DNA from: Pseudodesulfovibrio indicus
Lineage (GTDB): Bacteria > Desulfobacterota > Desulfovibrionia > Desulfovibrionales > Desulfovibrionaceae
Assembly: GCF_001563225.1 (NCBI RefSeq)
Contig: NZ_CP014206.1
Location: 3,344,001-3,408,000 of the forward strand
Length of the DNA stretch: 64,000 bases
Direction of reading: 5' to 3'
Made by a program: the position numbers and the translations under genes. A model generated the notes under the pieces. It did no database searches and was not told the origin of the DNA. It saw only the letters and a program-made list of their open reading frames with translations. Within the stretch, counting starts at the first letter, position 1. Every line of letters starts with the position of its first letter. Shown here one piece after another: positions 17,581-26,765 of the stretch.

Positions 17581-17632
17581 AAAAGAGCAAGGCCGAAGCG
17601 AACTCTCCGTACGCTTCGGCCTTGCTCTTTTT
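17581..17632. terminator. Bidirectional intrinsic terminator
   Basis: Arms AAAAGAGCAAGGCCGAAGCG (17581-17600) and its complement at 17612-17631, with an 11-nt loop and flanking A/T runs. It lies downstream of purU and of the convergent gene at 17722. Confidence 0.88.
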
Positions 17633-17721
17633 GCAGCAGAACAAAGTCATGAGGCCTTGTGCGGCTCCATGAATCGCCCACAATTCACTGAGCGCCGCAG
17701 ACCGCCGCCTTTCCACAGCCC

Positions 17722-19260
17722 CTACAGGGCCGTCTTCGTCACGCCGTATTTGTTCAGGATCTCGGCCAGCTTGGCCGTGGTATTGGTGGTGGTCCTGGCG
17801 ACCAGTTCCAGGTTCACGAGGACCATGATGTCCACCCGGAAGACCGCCTTCTTCCACAGCTCCGCAAGACCGCGCTGCAACTCAGGCTCAAGCGAAAGCA
17901 TGGACATGGTCTCGGTCAGCTGCTGGGCGTTCTTGGGCTTGAACAGCAGGGTGTTGGCGCGGGTCACGTCGTTGCCGAAGAGCTGCTTCTTGCGGATCTT
18001 GGACATACCCCTCAGCCCGTCCACGGCCTGGGCCGAGACGCGCCTGGCACGACCGCTGCGCACCTGGATCTTGCTCCCCTCCTCGCGGCCGCATTCCTTG
18101 AGGATCTGGATGGTGTGATTCTCCAGAAGGAAAAAGAGGATATTCTCCAGCACGGGCATGCTGAAGTCCTTCTTCAGCGGCAGGATGCCCTTGATCTGGT
18201 CCGGGACAAAGGACTCCAGCGCCTTGTAGAAATGCTCGCTGGTCACGCCGATGGCGATGGCCGCGCCCACGCCCGCGCCCAGGAGCTGGTCCAGGACGAA
18301 TTTGAACCACGCCTGCTCCTTGAGCTTCTCCTCCCGGCTCTTGACCGGCCCGTCCGTGGACTTGGCCTCGGCCATCCGAGCCCTGTACTGGGTCTCGAAT
18401 TCCTCGGAGACGGAGTCCACGCAGGCCACTCGCGCGGCCTGGAGCAGCTCGCCCGGGGTCAGCGCGCCGAACTGCGGAAGATCGGACAGCCCCCTGGCCA
18501 GCATGGCCTGGACCAGCTTGGCCCGCTCCTTCATCTCCGGCTGCTCGCGGGTGGCGATGTAGCCGTTCTGGATACGCGTCTTGCTGATCTCCTGGTCCGT
18601 GGGGTTGAGCTTGGACAGGATGTCGTCGAACAGGAAGCGGATGACCAAAAACGCCCGCTCCCGCGAAAGTTCGTACTTCTCGCCCTCCAGGATCTCCCGA
18701 TGTGCTTCCTCCACCCGGCTGGCCACGAACTCCTCCACGAAGGCGTTCCAGAAGGCCTGGTCGAGCTGGTGCTTCTCGATGAGCGCGCCGTACTGGTCCA
18801 GTGCCTGCTTGCCGAAGTAGCGCAGGACCAACTCCTCGAAATTGTCGGTGATCAACGCCATGGCGTAGACGATGCCCTGGGCGCACTTGATGAGCACGGC
18901 CTCGGAGTTGAGCAGCGACGCTTCCAGCTCGGCCCGGCGCGCGTCGTCCTTGGTCTTGACCGCCTTCTCGTAATGGGCCAGCTCGTTGATCAGGCCGCCC
19001 ACCCGCTCATGGATGAACTCGTAGCCGGGGTGGCCGGTGCGGCCGCAGAGGAGCTCGACCACGCTGTTCTGCTGCGCGTCGAGCATGGGATACTCGTTGA
19101 TGGCCGGGCTGTTGGTCTTGAGGACCTCGAGCAGCATCTCGCGCTCCATGACCTCACGCAGGGAAGATCGCTCCTTGAGGGCGCGCAGCTTTTTCTGGTA
19201 GGCGGCGAGGCGTTCTTCCTTGCCCGGTCGGGTCCCGCCCTTGGATGGTGCGTCTGTCAT
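17722..19260 (-). CDS. Conserved hypothetical protein, 512 aa, mostly helical
   Basis: Starts at ATG 19260 (MTDAPSKGGTRPGKEERLAA). The protein is highly charged and helical, with coiled-coil-like stretches near residues 10-45 and 190-240. A short glycine/alanine hydrophobic patch (LLGAGVGAAIAIGV) lies near residue 322. No signal peptide and no motif I can name. It stands alone between two terminators. A large cytosolic scaffold or structural role is possible, but nothing here proves it. Confidence 0.75.
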   Translation of the reverse strand: MTDAPSKGGTRPGKEERLAAYQKKLRALKERSSLREVMEREMLLEVLKTNSPAINEYPMLDAQQNSVVELLCGRTGHPGYEFIHERVGGLINELAHYEKAVKTKDDARRAELEASLLNSEAVLIKCAQGIVYAMALITDNFEELVLRYFGKQALDQYGALIEKHQLDQAFWNAFVEEFVASRVEEAHREILEGEKYELSRERAFLVIRFLFDDILSKLNPTDQEISKTRIQNGYIATREQPEMKERAKLVQAMLARGLSDLPQFGALTPGELLQAARVACVDSVSEEFETQYRARMAEAKSTDGPVKSREEKLKEQAWFKFVLDQLLGAGVGAAIAIGVTSEHFYKALESFVPDQIKGILPLKKDFSMPVLENILFFLLENHTIQILKECGREEGSKIQVRSGRARRVSAQAVDGLRGMSKIRKKQLFGNDVTRANTLLFKPKNAQQLTETMSMLSLEPELQRGLAELWKKAVFRVDIMVLVNLELVARTTTNTTAKLAEILNKYGVTKTAL

Positions 19261-19406
19261 TCGCTCAACTGTCCTCGATAACGCTTGATATTGCCGTAAC
19301 CCTAGGCCATCTCCCCTTTTTTTGCAAAAGGATTATCACTGACGAAGTCGGGACGGATTTTCAGCCGCCCCTTGACCTTCCGGGCGTGGGCGGCAATAAC
19401 CACAGC

Positions 19407-19718
19407 GTGATCACCTGCACCAAATGCGGAGGCAAGAACTCCGACGACACCCGGTTCTGCGCCCGGTGCGGCAACAAGCTCCAGTCCTCCCGGAAGGCTG
19501 GGCCGGACGCGCCGCCCCCGGAGGAACCGCTTGAGCCGTTCGCCCACCAGGGATTGTCCCCGGACCTCTTGCGCGCCCTGAAGCGCATGGCCGAGGCCTG
19601 GGTCTACCTGCTGCTCCTCGGCACCGTGGCTGCGGGCTGCGCCTTCTACGAGGTCTGGTGGCCCCTCTACCCCGCCGTGGCCCTGCTCGGCCTGCTCATC
19701 CGGCTGCGCCGGATCTAG
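19407..19718 (+). CDS. Small zinc-ribbon membrane protein
   Basis: GTG start at 19407 gives 103 residues. The N-terminal double CxxC zinc ribbon (CTKCGGKNSDDTRFCARCG) is followed by a proline-rich linker and two C-terminal hydrophobic segments (AWVYLLLLGTVAAGC and YPAVALLGLLIRL). The in-frame extension to 19245 is unlikely, since the zinc ribbon normally opens the protein. Divergent from the 512-aa gene. Function unknown. Confidence 0.75.
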   Translation: MITCTKCGGKNSDDTRFCARCGNKLQSSRKAGPDAPPPEEPLEPFAHQGLSPDLLRALKRMAEAWVYLLLLGTVAAGCAFYEVWWPLYPAVALLGLLIRLRRI

Positions 19719-19722
19719 CCCG

Positions 19723-19756
19723 AAAAAAAGGCCTCCGCTCTCCGCGAAGGCCTTTT
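19723..19756. terminator. Probable bidirectional terminator
   Basis: A-run, then GGCCTCCGC and GCGAAGGCC arms with one mismatch, then TTTT. It separates the zinc-ribbon gene from the convergent secreted-protein gene. Confidence 0.7.
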
Positions 19757-19776
19757 CCCGTTCATCCCCGCCGGGG

Positions 19777-20364
19777 CTAGTTGAACATGACGTCGTTCTG
19801 CCGGGCGTTCCCGTCCTGGCCGGTCCCGTCCTGCCCGTCTCCTCCCTGATTGTCGTTGCGGTCGGGGGACGGCGGCGCGTCCTCGGGAGGCAGGGAGTCC
19901 AGCGCCTTGCGCAGGTCCTCCTCCAGCAGGTCGGGAATCGGGCGATCCCAGAACTTCTGGTCCATCTTCTCCTCCTCGGTCTTCTCCGAGCAGCAGACCA
20001 CCGGTTCCCTGTTGATGCACTCCGAGTTGGAGTAGTTGGCCACTCCGCACTTGCTCGTCTTGTCGAAGGTATAGGAGATGGTCCGGGTGAGCTTGAGAAA
20101 TTCCTTGCCCTGAATTCTGACGGTATCCGAGGAGATGCCGACCACGAACCGGGCCTCCTGGCGCGCGTAGAAGACCGAGAAGAGGTAGATGGAGTCCTTC
20201 ACCTTGGCCACGAAGTTGATCTCCATGGGGTCCTTGCACAGGACGCGGGCGAGCAGCTGCCTGCCCATGCAGATGTCCATGTCCGTGTACTCGGAGGCCT
20301 TGGCGGCCGTTGCCGACAGGGTCATGACGAGGGTCGCGCACAGGGCGAAGAGGATGCGTCGCAT
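19777..20364 (-). CDS. Secreted hypothetical protein, 195 aa
   Basis: A clear Sec signal peptide (MRRILFALCATLVMTLSATAAKAS) with an AKA-S cleavage site. The mature part has six or more cysteines (MDICMGRQ, VLCKDP, KCGVAN, SECINREPVVCC), suggesting disulfides or cofactor binding in the periplasm, and a low-complexity acidic Gly/Asp/Asn tail. No family recognised. Confidence 0.75.
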   Translation of the reverse strand: MRRILFALCATLVMTLSATAAKASEYTDMDICMGRQLLARVLCKDPMEINFVAKVKDSIYLFSVFYARQEARFVVGISSDTVRIQGKEFLKLTRTISYTFDKTSKCGVANYSNSECINREPVVCCSEKTEEEKMDQKFWDRPIPDLLEEDLRKALDSLPPEDAPPSPDRNDNQGGDGQDGTGQDGNARQNDVMFN

Positions 20365-20382
20365 GGTCCTTCCTTGGTTGCC

Positions 20383-20595
20383 TTATCCTAGGTCGAGGAA
20401 GAGCTGGAACCCCTCGGGGTCGCGGGTTTCACACCGCTCCTTGCACCCGCAGCAGCGGTAATGCCCCTTCTTGAGGTACCATTCGGCCTTCCACGAACGG
20501 TCGCAGTTGAAATACTCGTACACCGAGGCGTCTACGGCGCCCCGGTACCGGGTGTATCCTTTCTTTTTCAGCTCTTCCTTGTGCGTCATGGTCAT
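20383..20595 (-). CDS. Small cysteine-rich hypothetical protein, 70 aa
   Basis: Starts MTMTHKEELKKKGYTRYRG. Five cysteines lie in the second half (FNCDRSW, then RCCGCKERCETR), compatible with a small metal-binding fold. The RBS is weak, and the second methionine (codon at 20589) is an alternative start. It is 18 bp upstream of the secreted-protein gene and may be cotranscribed with it. Function unknown. Confidence 0.6.
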   Translation of the reverse strand: MTMTHKEELKKKGYTRYRGAVDASVYEYFNCDRSWKAEWYLKKGHYRCCGCKERCETRDPEGFQLFLDLG

Positions 20596-20691
20596 TTTGA
20601 AATCCGTTTACGCCTCTCGGCCAGGAAAAGATGTACACCCGCTTGAGCTGTTTTGCAAAAGCCATTCCATGGAAAATTCAACCCCTTGCGG

Positions 20692-21495
20692 CTAGGCGGT
20701 TTTGTGCGGAAAGAGCAGGGAAACGAAGAACCCCGCCGCGGCCACGGCGATGATCGCCGCCCCGGAGGTGATGTCCAGGGCGTAGGAGAGCAGCAGCCCG
20801 GCCACCGTGAAGACGGCCGAGAGGACCGTGGACACGGTCATCATGACCTTCAGGGAGCGGGCGCGGCGCTCGGCGATGAACGGCGGGATGGTCAGCAGCG
20901 CGATGACCAGGATCAGGCCGACCACGCGGATGATCATGACCACGCACAACCCGACCAGGACGATGAGCAGGCAATAGAGGAAATCCACCGGCACGCCGCG
21001 CGCGCGGGCGAACTCCTCGTCGAAGCTCATGACCAGGAACCCCCGGTAGAAGACCGCGACCAGGACGACCACCAGCACGGCCATGCCCGCCATGAGCCAC
21101 AGGTCCGAGCGCGGCACGGCCAGGATGGAGCCGAACAGATAGCTCATCAGGTCCACGTTGTAGCCCGGCGTGAAGTCCAGGAGGATGATGCCCATGGCCA
21201 TGCCCGACGCCCAGATGACGCCGATGACCGTGTCCACCCGCTCGCGGGCGCGCAGGGTGACCAGGGCCATGATCAGGGCCATGCACACCGTGAACCCGGT
21301 GGTCACGGGCAGGACCGGCAGGCCGAGCAGGAAGGCCAGCCCCACCCCGCCGTAGGAGGCGTGGGCGATGCCGCCGGAGATGAAGACGATGCGGTTGACC
21401 ACCACCAGGGAGCCGATGACCCCGCAGATGAGGCTGGCGAGCAGCCCTGCGGCCAGGGCGTTCTGCATGAAATCGTAGCCGAGGACGTCGAGCAT
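20692..21495 (-). CDS. Metal ABC transporter permease (ZnuB/MntB-type)
   Basis: 267 residues with about eight membrane segments and the ABC-3 family stretch SGGIAHASYGGVGLAFLLG near residue 40. Family 9 metal permeases import zinc or manganese. The ATG at 21495 directly abuts the stop of the ATPase gene (21496), so the two are translationally coupled. No solute-binding protein gene lies in the window. Whether the metal is Zn, Mn or Fe cannot be read. Confidence 0.92.
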   Translation of the reverse strand: MLDVLGYDFMQNALAAGLLASLICGVIGSLVVVNRIVFISGGIAHASYGGVGLAFLLGLPVLPVTTGFTVCMALIMALVTLRARERVDTVIGVIWASGMAMGIILLDFTPGYNVDLMSYLFGSILAVPRSDLWLMAGMAVLVVVLVAVFYRGFLVMSFDEEFARARGVPVDFLYCLLIVLVGLCVVMIIRVVGLILVIALLTIPPFIAERRARSLKVMMTVSTVLSAVFTVAGLLLSYALDITSGAAIIAVAAAGFFVSLLFPHKTA

Positions 21496-22299
21496 CTACT
21501 TCCCTTCCCCCTCGCCGTCGTGCGGCGCGAGCACCCGGTGCGGCACGTGGCCGTGGGTGACCAGCTCCACGGGGCAGCACTGGTCGCCGGACCCGCCGTA
21601 GGCCATGGTGAACATTTGATCGGTGATCTCCGGTGCCTTGTGGAAGTGGAGGGTCCGGTTGACGCAGGCCACGGACTTCACCCCGGAGGCCAGGGAGGAG
21701 ATGTCGTGGCTGACCATGATCACGGTCATCTCCCTGTTCAGCTCGCCCAGCAGGGTGAACAGGGCGGTGCGGGTGGCAGAGTCCACGCTGGCCGTGGGTT
21801 CGTCCAGGAGCAGCAGCTCCGGGTTGTCCACCAGGGCGCGGGCGATGAACACGCGCTGCTTCTGGCCGCCCGAGAGCTGGGACAGGGCGCGCCCCTCGAG
21901 GGGCAGCATATCCACGCGTTCCAGGGCCAGCCTCGCCTTGCCGTGGTCGACCCTGGCGTGCGCCCGCCCCGAAATGGACCCGAACCCGGGCCGGACCATG
22001 CCCATGCAGACCGCCTCCAGCACGGTGACCGGAAACGATCCGGCCACGTGGGTGTGCTGCGGCAGGTAGCCGATGCGCCCGCCCGCCTCGCCCGGAGGCG
22101 CGCCGAGCACGCGGATGGTCCCGCCGTCCGGCTTGAGCAGGCCGAGCATGAGCTTGAGCAGGGTGGACTTGCCGCCGCCGTTGGGGCCGAGCACGGCCAG
22201 GTAGTCACCCCGCTCGATGCGCAGGTTGACCTTTTCCAGCACGGTCATGCCGCCGGGCGCGTAGGTCACGTCCCGTATGTCCACAATGGGATCGGACAC
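21496..22299 (-). CDS. Metal ABC transporter ATP-binding protein (ZnuC/MntA-type)
   Basis: 267 residues from a GTG at 22299, preceded by AGGAG. Walker A GPNGGGKST (residues ~35-43), signature LSGGQKQRVFIARAL, Walker B LLLLDEPTASVD and the H-loop VMVSHD are all present. The C terminus adds about 50 residues with a CC pair and several histidines (GDQCCPVELVTHGHVPHRVL), a possible metal-sensing tail. It energises the adjacent permease. Confidence 0.92.
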   Translation of the reverse strand: MSDPIVDIRDVTYAPGGMTVLEKVNLRIERGDYLAVLGPNGGGKSTLLKLMLGLLKPDGGTIRVLGAPPGEAGGRIGYLPQHTHVAGSFPVTVLEAVCMGMVRPGFGSISGRAHARVDHGKARLALERVDMLPLEGRALSQLSGGQKQRVFIARALVDNPELLLLDEPTASVDSATRTALFTLLGELNREMTVIMVSHDISSLASGVKSVACVNRTLHFHKAPEITDQMFTMAYGGSGDQCCPVELVTHGHVPHRVLAPHDGEGEGK

Positions 22300-22369
22300 T
22301 GAAAACTCCTGAATTGTCACGGTTTGGATTCCCCTCCATACCGGGGCCGCCCGTCCAGCGCAAGCCCCG

Positions 22370-23389
22370 TCACGCGAGCCACCCCCAGGCCCAGGCCGCC
22401 GCTGGCAGGCACAGGGCCGCGACATAGAGCCGAAAGTCCGCGGACTTGCCCGGCAGCCCGAGCCGGGTGGCCAGGAACCCGGTCAGCCCGCCCAGGGCCA
22501 GGCCGGACGCGAACCCGAAGAGATGGGCGCCCAGGTCGATGTTGCCCTCGCCGTCCCCCGCGCCGAGCATGGCCAGCAGCCCCAGCCCCGCGCCGAAGGG
22601 AATGAGCGCCGTGCGCACGAACCGGGCGGCCCGCCCGGCCAGGGAACCGGACCCCAGGCCGTGCAGCCCGCCGCCCACGGCGAACGGGCTGATGGCCGCC
22701 AGCACCCCGGCCGCGCCGAAGGTGGCCGTGGAAAAGCCGATGGAGTCGTGGTGCACGCCGAGCGCCAGGGAGTTGAACAGGTTGCCGAGCACCCCGGCCA
22801 GGATGGTCAGGAACCAGGTCAGGCCGGACCCGATGCGCCGGGCCGCCAGCCAGATGAACACCCCGCCGATGACCGCGTTGCCCGCCACGTGCGGGCCGTC
22901 CGCGTGCAGGGTCAGGGCCGTGCACAACCGCCACCACTGGCCGGACAGGATGGCCCCGGCATCGGCGCTGCCCAGCTCCACCCACAGCTCGGGATAGAGG
23001 CGCAGGGCGGGATAGGTCCGGGTATAGGCCCAGTAGAAGAGGACCAGCACGGCCAGGCCGAACAGGGTCGGCTCCAGCCCGCTCACGGGGCGCAGGTCCG
23101 GCAGGCTCACGCTCCCCGGAACGGGCCGGTTCTCCTCGAAGTAGAGGTTGATCTCCTCCACGGCCCGAGGGGCGAACCACTCCTGGACCAGGACCGACCA
23201 GCCCGGCCCGTTGTCCGGCCTGCGCAGCCGGTGCGGGACGTGGCGCGCGGACAGGACCAGGGACCAGTCCTGTGCCTCCTTGCGGGTCAGGGGCGGGGAG
23301 TCCTCGCCGCGCACCAGGGGGACCATGTCCATCCAGGCGTGGCGCAGGACGCGGCGAAAAAAGCCAGGGTGTCCGGTGCGATCGACCAT
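22370..23389 (-). CDS. Rhomboid-family intramembrane serine protease
   Basis: 339 residues from the ATG at 23389. A ~130-residue soluble N-terminal region precedes the rhomboid core. Family features are HADGPHVAGN (the His/Asn motif), GFSTATFGAAG with the catalytic serine in TM4, and GAHLFGFASGLALGG with the catalytic histidine in TM6. The GxS context is GFS rather than the common GAS. It is upstream of the metal ABC genes on the same strand with a 70-bp gap, so co-transcription is possible. Substrates unknown. Confidence 0.9.
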   Translation of the reverse strand: MVDRTGHPGFFRRVLRHAWMDMVPLVRGEDSPPLTRKEAQDWSLVLSARHVPHRLRRPDNGPGWSVLVQEWFAPRAVEEINLYFEENRPVPGSVSLPDLRPVSGLEPTLFGLAVLVLFYWAYTRTYPALRLYPELWVELGSADAGAILSGQWWRLCTALTLHADGPHVAGNAVIGGVFIWLAARRIGSGLTWFLTILAGVLGNLFNSLALGVHHDSIGFSTATFGAAGVLAAISPFAVGGGLHGLGSGSLAGRAARFVRTALIPFGAGLGLLAMLGAGDGEGNIDLGAHLFGFASGLALGGLTGFLATRLGLPGKSADFRLYVAALCLPAAAWAWGWLA

Positions 23390-23502
23390 GCCCCACTGTA
23401 GAGCAAAAACGGCCGGGCGCAAGCAGTTTCCCCCTTGCGCCGGTCCGCTCCGCACCCTATGCTCCCGGGAATACGCAACCCCAACCCGCCAACGAGGCCG
23501 CC

Positions 23503-24591
23503 ATGCGACTGACCGCCCTCCTGCTCCTCCTCGCCCTCTGCCTGCCCGTCCCCGCGCACGCGGCGAACCTCGATACCATGATCGGCCAGATGCTCATGGC
23601 CGGATTCCGGGGCTATGTGGTGGATGCGGACAGCCCCATCGTGCGCGACATCCGCGAACGACACCTGGGCGGCGTGGTCCTGTTCGACTTTGACGTGGCC
23701 CTCGGCAAGGCCAAACGGAACATCGAAAGCCCGGACCAGGTGAAGGAACTGAACCGCGCCCTGCAGTCCTTTGCCGAGATCCCGCTGTTCATCGGCGTGG
23801 ACCAGGAGGGCGGCAAGGTCCAGCGGCTCAAGGACAAGTACGGCTTTCGCGAGACCCCGTCGGCCAAGGCCATCTGCGCGGACGGCGACTTCAAGGTCCG
23901 GGTGGCCGGGTTCACGGTGGGGGCCACCCTTTCCGCCGGGGGGTTCAACCTCGATTTCGCCCCGGTGGCGGACGTGGACGTCAACCCCGACTCCCCGGCC
24001 ATCGGCAGGCTGGAGCGCAGCTTCTCCTCCGACCCGGAGCGGGTCACGCGCTGCGCCGGAATCTTCATGGAAGAACTTGAGCGCAACCAGGTGCTCTCCT
24101 GCCTCAAGCACTTCCCCGGCCACGGGTCCGCCGGAACCGACTCCCACAAGGGCGTGACCGACGTGACCGAGACCTGGACCGAAGCCGAACTGGTCCCCTA
24201 CCGGGAGCTCATCAAAGCGGGCAAGGCGGAGATGATCATGACCGCCCACATCTTCAACGCCCGCCTGGACCCGGACCATCCGGCCACCCTGTCCGAAAAG
24301 GTCGTCACCGGCCTCCTGCGCGACAAGCTCGGCTTCGACGGCGTGGTCATCACCGACGACATGAACATGGGGGCCATCGCCGACGAGTACGGCCCGCGCG
24401 AGGCCGTGCGCCTGGCCATCGAGGCGGGCGCGGACATCCTGCTCTACGGCAACAATCTCGCCTACGACCCGGACGTGGTCGCCAAGACCCACGCCCTCAT
24501 CCGCTCCCTGGTGGACGACGGGACCATCCCCGAAGCGCGCATCAGAAAATCCTTTGACCGGATCATGCGCCTCAAGGAAAGACTCCAATAA
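23503..24591 (+). CDS. Glycoside hydrolase family 3 beta-N-acetylhexosaminidase-like, secreted
   Basis: 362 residues with a Sec signal peptide (MRLTALLLLLALCLPVPAHA). GH3 catalytic domain: IGVDQEGGKVQRL, the acid/base KHFPGHGSAGTDSHKG loop (residues ~205-220) and the nucleophile ITDDMNMGAI near residue 285. NagZ enzymes cleave GlcNAc-anhydroMurNAc in peptidoglycan recycling and are often cytosolic; the signal peptide here points to a periplasmic or exported enzyme. Start at 23503 chosen because it gives the signal peptide. Confidence 0.93.
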   Translation: MRLTALLLLLALCLPVPAHAANLDTMIGQMLMAGFRGYVVDADSPIVRDIRERHLGGVVLFDFDVALGKAKRNIESPDQVKELNRALQSFAEIPLFIGVDQEGGKVQRLKDKYGFRETPSAKAICADGDFKVRVAGFTVGATLSAGGFNLDFAPVADVDVNPDSPAIGRLERSFSSDPERVTRCAGIFMEELERNQVLSCLKHFPGHGSAGTDSHKGVTDVTETWTEAELVPYRELIKAGKAEMIMTAHIFNARLDPDHPATLSEKVVTGLLRDKLGFDGVVITDDMNMGAIADEYGPREAVRLAIEAGADILLYGNNLAYDPDVVAKTHALIRSLVDDGTIPEARIRKSFDRIMRLKERLQ

Positions 24592-24622
24592 AAAAAGCCG
24601 CCCACCCTTGCGGGCAGGCGGC
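24590..24622 (-). terminator. Intrinsic terminator of the META lipoprotein gene
   Basis: Read on the - strand: GCCGCC / GGCGGC stem with inner GC pairs, followed by a T7 run. It overlaps the end of the convergent NagZ-like gene. Confidence 0.75.
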
Positions 24623-24645
24623 GCGATTCCGTCAGGGGGAAAAGG

Positions 24646-25107
24646 CTACCAGAGCAGCCCGGAAGAGCCGGAGGTGAGCGTCATGGAGTTCATGCCCTCG
24701 GTGGACAGCTTAAGCTCGTCCTCCTCGATCTCCGCCGAACGGACCTTGGCCAGGAAGGTCAGGAAGGTATACTCGCGCTCGTCCTGGGCCGGTCCGCAGG
24801 ATTTGCGCGTGGAGGCCATGGGGCCGAAGGCGATCTCCCGGCCATCCAGGGTGTAGGTGCCGGTAAAATTGTTGCAGCCGCCGAAACCGGCCACCTTGTC
24901 GTCCGCCGTGAACTGGAGGGTCATGGGCGGGTCCACGTCGAACTCGCGGTTGACGATCCGCTCCAGGGTCCAGGTCTTGCCCACCAGGGCCTGCCGGAAG
25001 GCGTCTGCGCTCATGGCCGGAGCGGGTTCGTGGGAGCCGCACGCGGCCAGCCCGGTCAGGGCCGCCAGCAGCAGGACGGCGCACCATATCTTTTTCCAAT
25101 GAATCAT
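24646..25107 (-). CDS. META-domain (HslJ-like) lipoprotein
   Basis: 153 residues with a lipoprotein signal peptide ending LAAC (lipobox, Cys 23). The META domain is recognisable from the opening LVGKTWTLERI, the central FGGCNNFTGTYTLDG and the later MASTRKSCG (two cysteines likely disulfide-linked). RBS AGGAG before the ATG at 25107. Envelope-located. META proteins are linked to motility and stress in other bacteria; the specific role here is unknown. Confidence 0.9.
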   Translation of the reverse strand: MIHWKKIWCAVLLLAALTGLAACGSHEPAPAMSADAFRQALVGKTWTLERIVNREFDVDPPMTLQFTADDKVAGFGGCNNFTGTYTLDGREIAFGPMASTRKSCGPAQDEREYTFLTFLAKVRSAEIEEDELKLSTEGMNSMTLTSGSSGLLW

Positions 25108-25180
25108 GTTCGTCTCCTAGATCAATGAATTCAACATACTGAATAGCAAGACCGGGCCGCCGTTGCAAGGCGCACGAAAA

Positions 25181-25210
25181 GCCCCCGCCCCGATCATTCG
25201 GGACGGGGGC
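25181..25210 (-). terminator. Intrinsic terminator after trpB2
   Basis: GCCCCCG-CCCGA arms with a TCAT loop; on the - strand the stem is followed by TTTT. Confidence 0.8.
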
Positions 25211-25235
25211 GGAAGCGCCGCTCGGGTGAACCGGG

Positions 25236-26582
25236 CTAGTCGATGACCGGGCAGGCCTTCAGGGCCTCCTCGATGTCGCGCTGGGGCAGCTCGAAGTTGG
25301 TCAGAAGCCCCTGGTTGAAGGCGTCGTAGGAGGCCAGGTCGAGCATGCCGTGGCCGGAGTACAGGAACACGACCACGTCGTCGGGACCGGCGTTCTTGGC
25401 CACCTCGATGGCCCCCTTGATGGCGTGGGAGGTTTCCGGGGCGGGCAGGAACCCTTCGGTCTGCATGAACAGCTTGGCCGCCTCGAAGCACTCGGTCTGG
25501 AAATAGGCCACCGGGTCGCACAGCCCCTCGGCCACGATGTTGCAGACGATGGGCGCATCGCCGTGATAGCGCAGCCCGCCCGCATGGATGGGCGCGGGCA
25601 TGAAGTCGTGGCCCAGCGTGTGCATCTTGACCAGCGGGGTCAGCCGGGCCATATCGCCGAAATCATAGCGGTATTCGCCGCGCGTCAGGGTCGGGCACGC
25701 CTTGGGCTCCACGGCCACGAACTTGACAGGGTCGCCTGCGAGCTTCTGCGGCAGGAACGGGAGCACCAGGCCGCCGAAGTTGGACCCGCCGCCCACGCAG
25801 CCCACCAGATGGGTGGCCTTTTCGCCGACCATCTCCAGCTGCTTCTGGACCTCCAGGCCGGTGATGGTCTGGTGGATGAGCACGTGGTTGAGCACCGAGC
25901 CCAGGGCGTACTTGGTGTCGTCATGGGTGGCCGCGTCCTCCACGGCCTCGGAAATGGCCAGCCCCAGCGAGCCCTTGCACTCCGGGTCGCGGGCCAGCAT
26001 CTCGCGGCCGGTGCGGGTCTGGTCGGACGGCGAGGCGTGGATGGTCCCGCCGTAGGTGTTGATGATCATCTTGCGGTACGGCTTCTGTTCGTAGCTGACC
26101 TTGACCATGTAGACCACGCACTCCATGTCGTACTGGGCGCAGGCGAAGGACAGGGCCGTGCCCCACTGGCCCGCGCCGGTCTCGGTGGCCAGCCGTTTCA
26201 CGCCTTCCATCTTGTTGTAGTAGGCCTGGGGCACCGAGGTGTTGGGCTTGTGGGAACCGGCCGGGGAGACCGACTCGTCCTTGTAGTAGATCTTGCACTT
26301 CGCGCCGATGGCCTTTTCCAGCCGGTCGGCCCGCACCAGCGGGGACGGACGCCAGATCTTGTAGACCTCCAGGACCTCCTCCGGGATGTCGATGAACCGC
26401 TCCTGGCTCATCTCCTGGGCGATCAGGGAATCGGGAAAGATGGGGGACAGCATGTCCGGGGTGAGCGGCTCCATGGTCGCGGGATTCAGCGGGGGAGCCA
26501 GGGGAGTGGGCAGATCCGGCATGGGATTGTACCACTGGGTCGGCATCTGGTCCTGGGGCAAAAAGATTTTCTTAACGGACAT
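25236..26582 (-). CDS. trpB2: TrpB2-type tryptophan synthase beta-like PLP enzyme
   Basis: 448 residues from the ATG at 26582 (GGAGG upstream). The PLP lysine is in [12 protein letters not shown] near residue 115, the phosphate loop is [11 protein letters not shown] and the C-terminal SGHGMLDL is present. The N-terminal ~100-residue extension and the SHKPNT motif are those of the stand-alone TrpB2 class, which works without TrpA and condenses indole with serine. No other trp gene is in the window. A leader peptide and terminator lie upstream. Confidence 0.93.
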   Translation of the reverse strand: MSVKKIFLPQDQMPTQWYNPMPDLPTPLAPPLNPATMEPLTPDMLSPIFPDSLIAQEMSQERFIDIPEEVLEVYKIWRPSPLVRADRLEKAIGAKCKIYYKDESVSPAGSHKPNTSVPQAYYNKMEGVKRLATETGAGQWGTALSFACAQYDMECVVYMVKVSYEQKPYRKMIINTYGGTIHASPSDQTRTGREMLARDPECKGSLGLAISEAVEDAATHDDTKYALGSVLNHVLIHQTITGLEVQKQLEMVGEKATHLVGCVGGGSNFGGLVLPFLPQKLAGDPVKFVAVEPKACPTLTRGEYRYDFGDMARLTPLVKMHTLGHDFMPAPIHAGGLRYHGDAPIVCNIVAEGLCDPVAYFQTECFEAAKLFMQTEGFLPAPETSHAIKGAIEVAKNAGPDDVVVFLYSGHGMLDLASYDAFNQGLLTNFELPQRDIEEALKACPVID

Positions 26583-26663
26583 GGTGTTCCTCCGAACAGT
26601 TGAGCTTGCGGACCGGCACGGTGGAGAGCTTCCCGGCTCCCGCCCCGGCCCCGGCTGGTTGAC

Positions 26664-26697
26664 AAAAAAAACCACTGGCGTTCAATCCAGCGGCTTT
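26664..26697 (-). terminator. Candidate attenuator hairpin upstream of trpB2
   Basis: On the - strand: CCGCTGG (26687-26693), 8-nt loop, CCAGTGG (26672-26678), then eight T. The stem extends into flanking A/T pairs. It ends 81 bp before the trpB2 ATG and 69 bp after the small leader frame. It could also simply be the terminator of the upstream sirtuin gene. Confidence 0.65.
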
Positions 26698-26765
26698 CTC
26701 CGATTTCCCAACTGCGCGTGGCTGCACCCGCCACCAGGACCGGTGACGGTTTCTTCAGCACGCGC

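Noticed and set aside
24590..24622. Terminator for the NagZ-like gene
   Set aside because: No T-run follows on the + strand; the T-run is on the - strand, so it serves the META lipoprotein gene.
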